Shown here: positions 63,145 through 64,000 of the stretch, piece after piece
Layout of the letters: each line of letters starts with the position of its first letter
Numbering within the stretch: position 1 is the stretch's first letter
Origin: Flavobacterium sp. MK4S-17
Lineage (GTDB): Bacteria; Bacteroidota; Bacteroidia; Flavobacteriales; Flavobacteriaceae
NCBI RefSeq assembly: GCF_009848495.1
Contig: NZ_WWEP01000036.1
Location: 1-64,000, forward strand
Length of the DNA stretch: 64,000 nucleotides
Direction of reading: 5' to 3'
The notes under the pieces: model-generated
Seen by the model: the letters and a program-made list of their open reading frames with translations, nothing else
What the model was told of the DNA's origin: nothing
Databases searched by the model: none
Position numbers and translations under genes: made by a program

Positions 63145-63579
63145 TTAATTTAGCTTATACGCATTAAGCACGTTTACCTCATAACTGTTTTTACCTAAAA
63201 ATAAATGCAGGGTTGAGCCGTCCGGAGAATACCATGCAAGGTTTATACGCGATTTGCCATCCTGAATTGATTTATGCAAACGCTCCGGGTTTTTCTCATC
63301 AATGTCGGCTTCCACACTTTTATATATATCAGGCCTTGTAATTAATAATTCATTTTTTACAAGCATCCGCTGCACTTCCTGCACAGCATCATTAAGGCCC
63401 TGTGGTGTTTGCGGAAACTTCATGGTAACATCCCTTCCATTTAACTTTAGCCATTGCTGATAAACAGGCTTGGTTGAAGCAAAATTTCCGGTTACTTTAA
63501 GCCCGGACGCACCAAAGGCCTGCGCACTCATAAATGTTGATGTAAATACAAATAAAATACTGAATACAAATCTTTTCAT
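63145..63579 (-). CDS. Secreted hypothetical protein
   Basis: A 144-residue protein with signal MKRFVFSILFVFTSTFMSAQAF. Mature part short and mixed (KFPQTPQGLNDAVQEVQRML, then SIQDGKSRINLAWYSPDGST). No family recognised; likely periplasmic or surface. Confidence 0.6.
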   Translation of the reverse strand: MKRFVFSILFVFTSTFMSAQAFGASGLKVTGNFASTKPVYQQWLKLNGRDVTMKFPQTPQGLNDAVQEVQRMLVKNELLITRPDIYKSVEADIDEKNPERLHKSIQDGKSRINLAWYSPDGSTLHLFLGKNSYEVNVLNAYKLN

Positions 63580-63648
63580 CTTTATATTTTTTTGATTTAT
63601 ATAAAGTTAAAAAATTCAATTCGAACAGATTATAAATAAATCATAAAT

Positions 63649-63680
63649 AAAAACTCTCCTTATCAGGAGAGTTTTTTATT
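63649..63680 (-). terminator. Terminator after the last gene in the window
   Basis: AAAACTCTCCT pairs with AGGAGAGTTTT; T-run on the minus strand, close to the stop of the gene at 63680. Confidence 0.75.
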
Positions 63681-64000
63681 TAATTTACAGTAACTTTTTT
63701 GGTTATAAACTGATTGGCTCCGCTTAAAAATTTAAATTCAAGTTCACCTGTTTGTGTCGGCGTAAATTTATACTCTCTCACCAATGTTGTTTCTACGTCA
63801 TCACACTCACAGCCCGCATAAGCTACCCTGGCAGCTACTTCTTTTGGAAACAACTGTGACGTATCAAACCGTAAAAAACTTCCGCAATCATTTTCAATAT
63901 TAAAGGTTACATTAAACACTATAGGTTCATTAACGTCAACTTCTGCAGGGCCAGTTACAGCAGTAATAGCAGTATATCCTTCTGAATAGCAGTTTCTGTT
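63680..64000 (-). CDS. Partial secreted/lipoprotein-like protein, 5' end beyond the window
   Basis: The frame stays open to the last base and reads CYSEGYTAITAVTGPAEVDV, EPIVFNVTFNIENDCGSF and YKFTPTQTGELEFKFLSG. The GTG at 63919 is not a real start, since the frame continues to the edge. The beta-sandwich look suits a surface or adhesion domain. Function unknown. Confidence 0.55.
   Translation of the reverse strand, partial: NRNCYSEGYTAITAVTGPAEVDVNEPIVFNVTFNIENDCGSFLRFDTSQLFPKEVAARVAYAGCECDDVETTLVREYKFTPTQTGELEFKFLSGANQFITKKVTVN

Overview
The window reads as a chromosomal segment of a member of the Flavobacteriaceae (Bacteroidota), probably Flavobacterium or a close relative. The signs are a bacillithiol synthesis gene (bshC), a DUF4295 gene beside rpmB/rpmG/ftsY, an S8 protease with a Por-secretion (T9SS) tail, lipoproteins with Bacteroidota-style lipoboxes, the low GC content, and repeated promoters of the Bacteroidota type (TTG, about 19 nt, then TAnnTTTG).

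Region 1 (1-15.1 kb) is an accessory region next to tRNA-Lys and tRNA-Leu. Its left end has a fragment of a tyrosine integrase (446-535) joined to the last third of a conjugative coupling protein, MobC/TraG type (544-1071). Its right end has broken copies of two small helix-turn-helix genes and of rteC. I read this as the collapsed remains of an integrative conjugative element whose transfer genes have been lost and whose cargo remains. The cargo is a guanine deaminase; a MocR regulator divergent from a cupin-DapA-thioredoxin-like unit; a GNAT; a degenerate tRNA-like sequence; a YggS-GATase pair; and a second MocR regulator divergent from an apparent eight-gene unit. That unit holds an EamA exporter, a GNAT-GNAT-YfiT fusion, a GNAT, a thioesterase pseudogene, a DinB protein, an NTF2-like protein, an AAA ATPase and a DUF1572 pseudogene. 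Two MocR regulators and a YggS protein give the cargo a pyridoxal-phosphate theme.

Region 2 (15.1-31 kb) is core chromosome: purM, a sulfurtransferase, rpsT with two tRNA-Glu genes, proS, a Trp/Tyr/Asn/Gly-rich surface lipoprotein, an outer-membrane barrel, rimO, a large B12-binding-type radical SAM protein, bshC, ndk, a DUF721 protein and ftsY.

Region 3 (31-48.5 kb) holds DUF4295-rpmG-rpmB, then cinA, an Hpt protein, an FAH-family protein and a DnaQ-like exonuclease in one tight minus-strand run, a VanX-like dipeptidase, a 2-oxoacid dehydrogenase E2, a glycosyltransferase, hsp20, an ABC-F protein, a LolD/MacB-like ATPase, a PduO-type adenosyltransferase, a DUF2795 protein and secA.

Region 4 (48.5-64 kb) holds an alkaline phosphatase, a metallopeptidase lipoprotein, a YiiX-like amidase, a nitronate monooxygenase-like enzyme, a T9SS-exported subtilase, transporters, a BlaI/BlaR1-like pair with a well-defined triple operator, apt, tRNA-Arg, a cation diffusion facilitator, a sodium:solute symporter with a structured leader, and a gene cut by the window end.

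I see no CRISPR array, no complete insertion sequence, no rRNA and no replication origin. The best candidates for something undescribed are the two MocR-linked cargo units, the degenerate tRNA lying among them, and two cargo genes each broken by a TAA where relatives are expected to carry a Glu codon.
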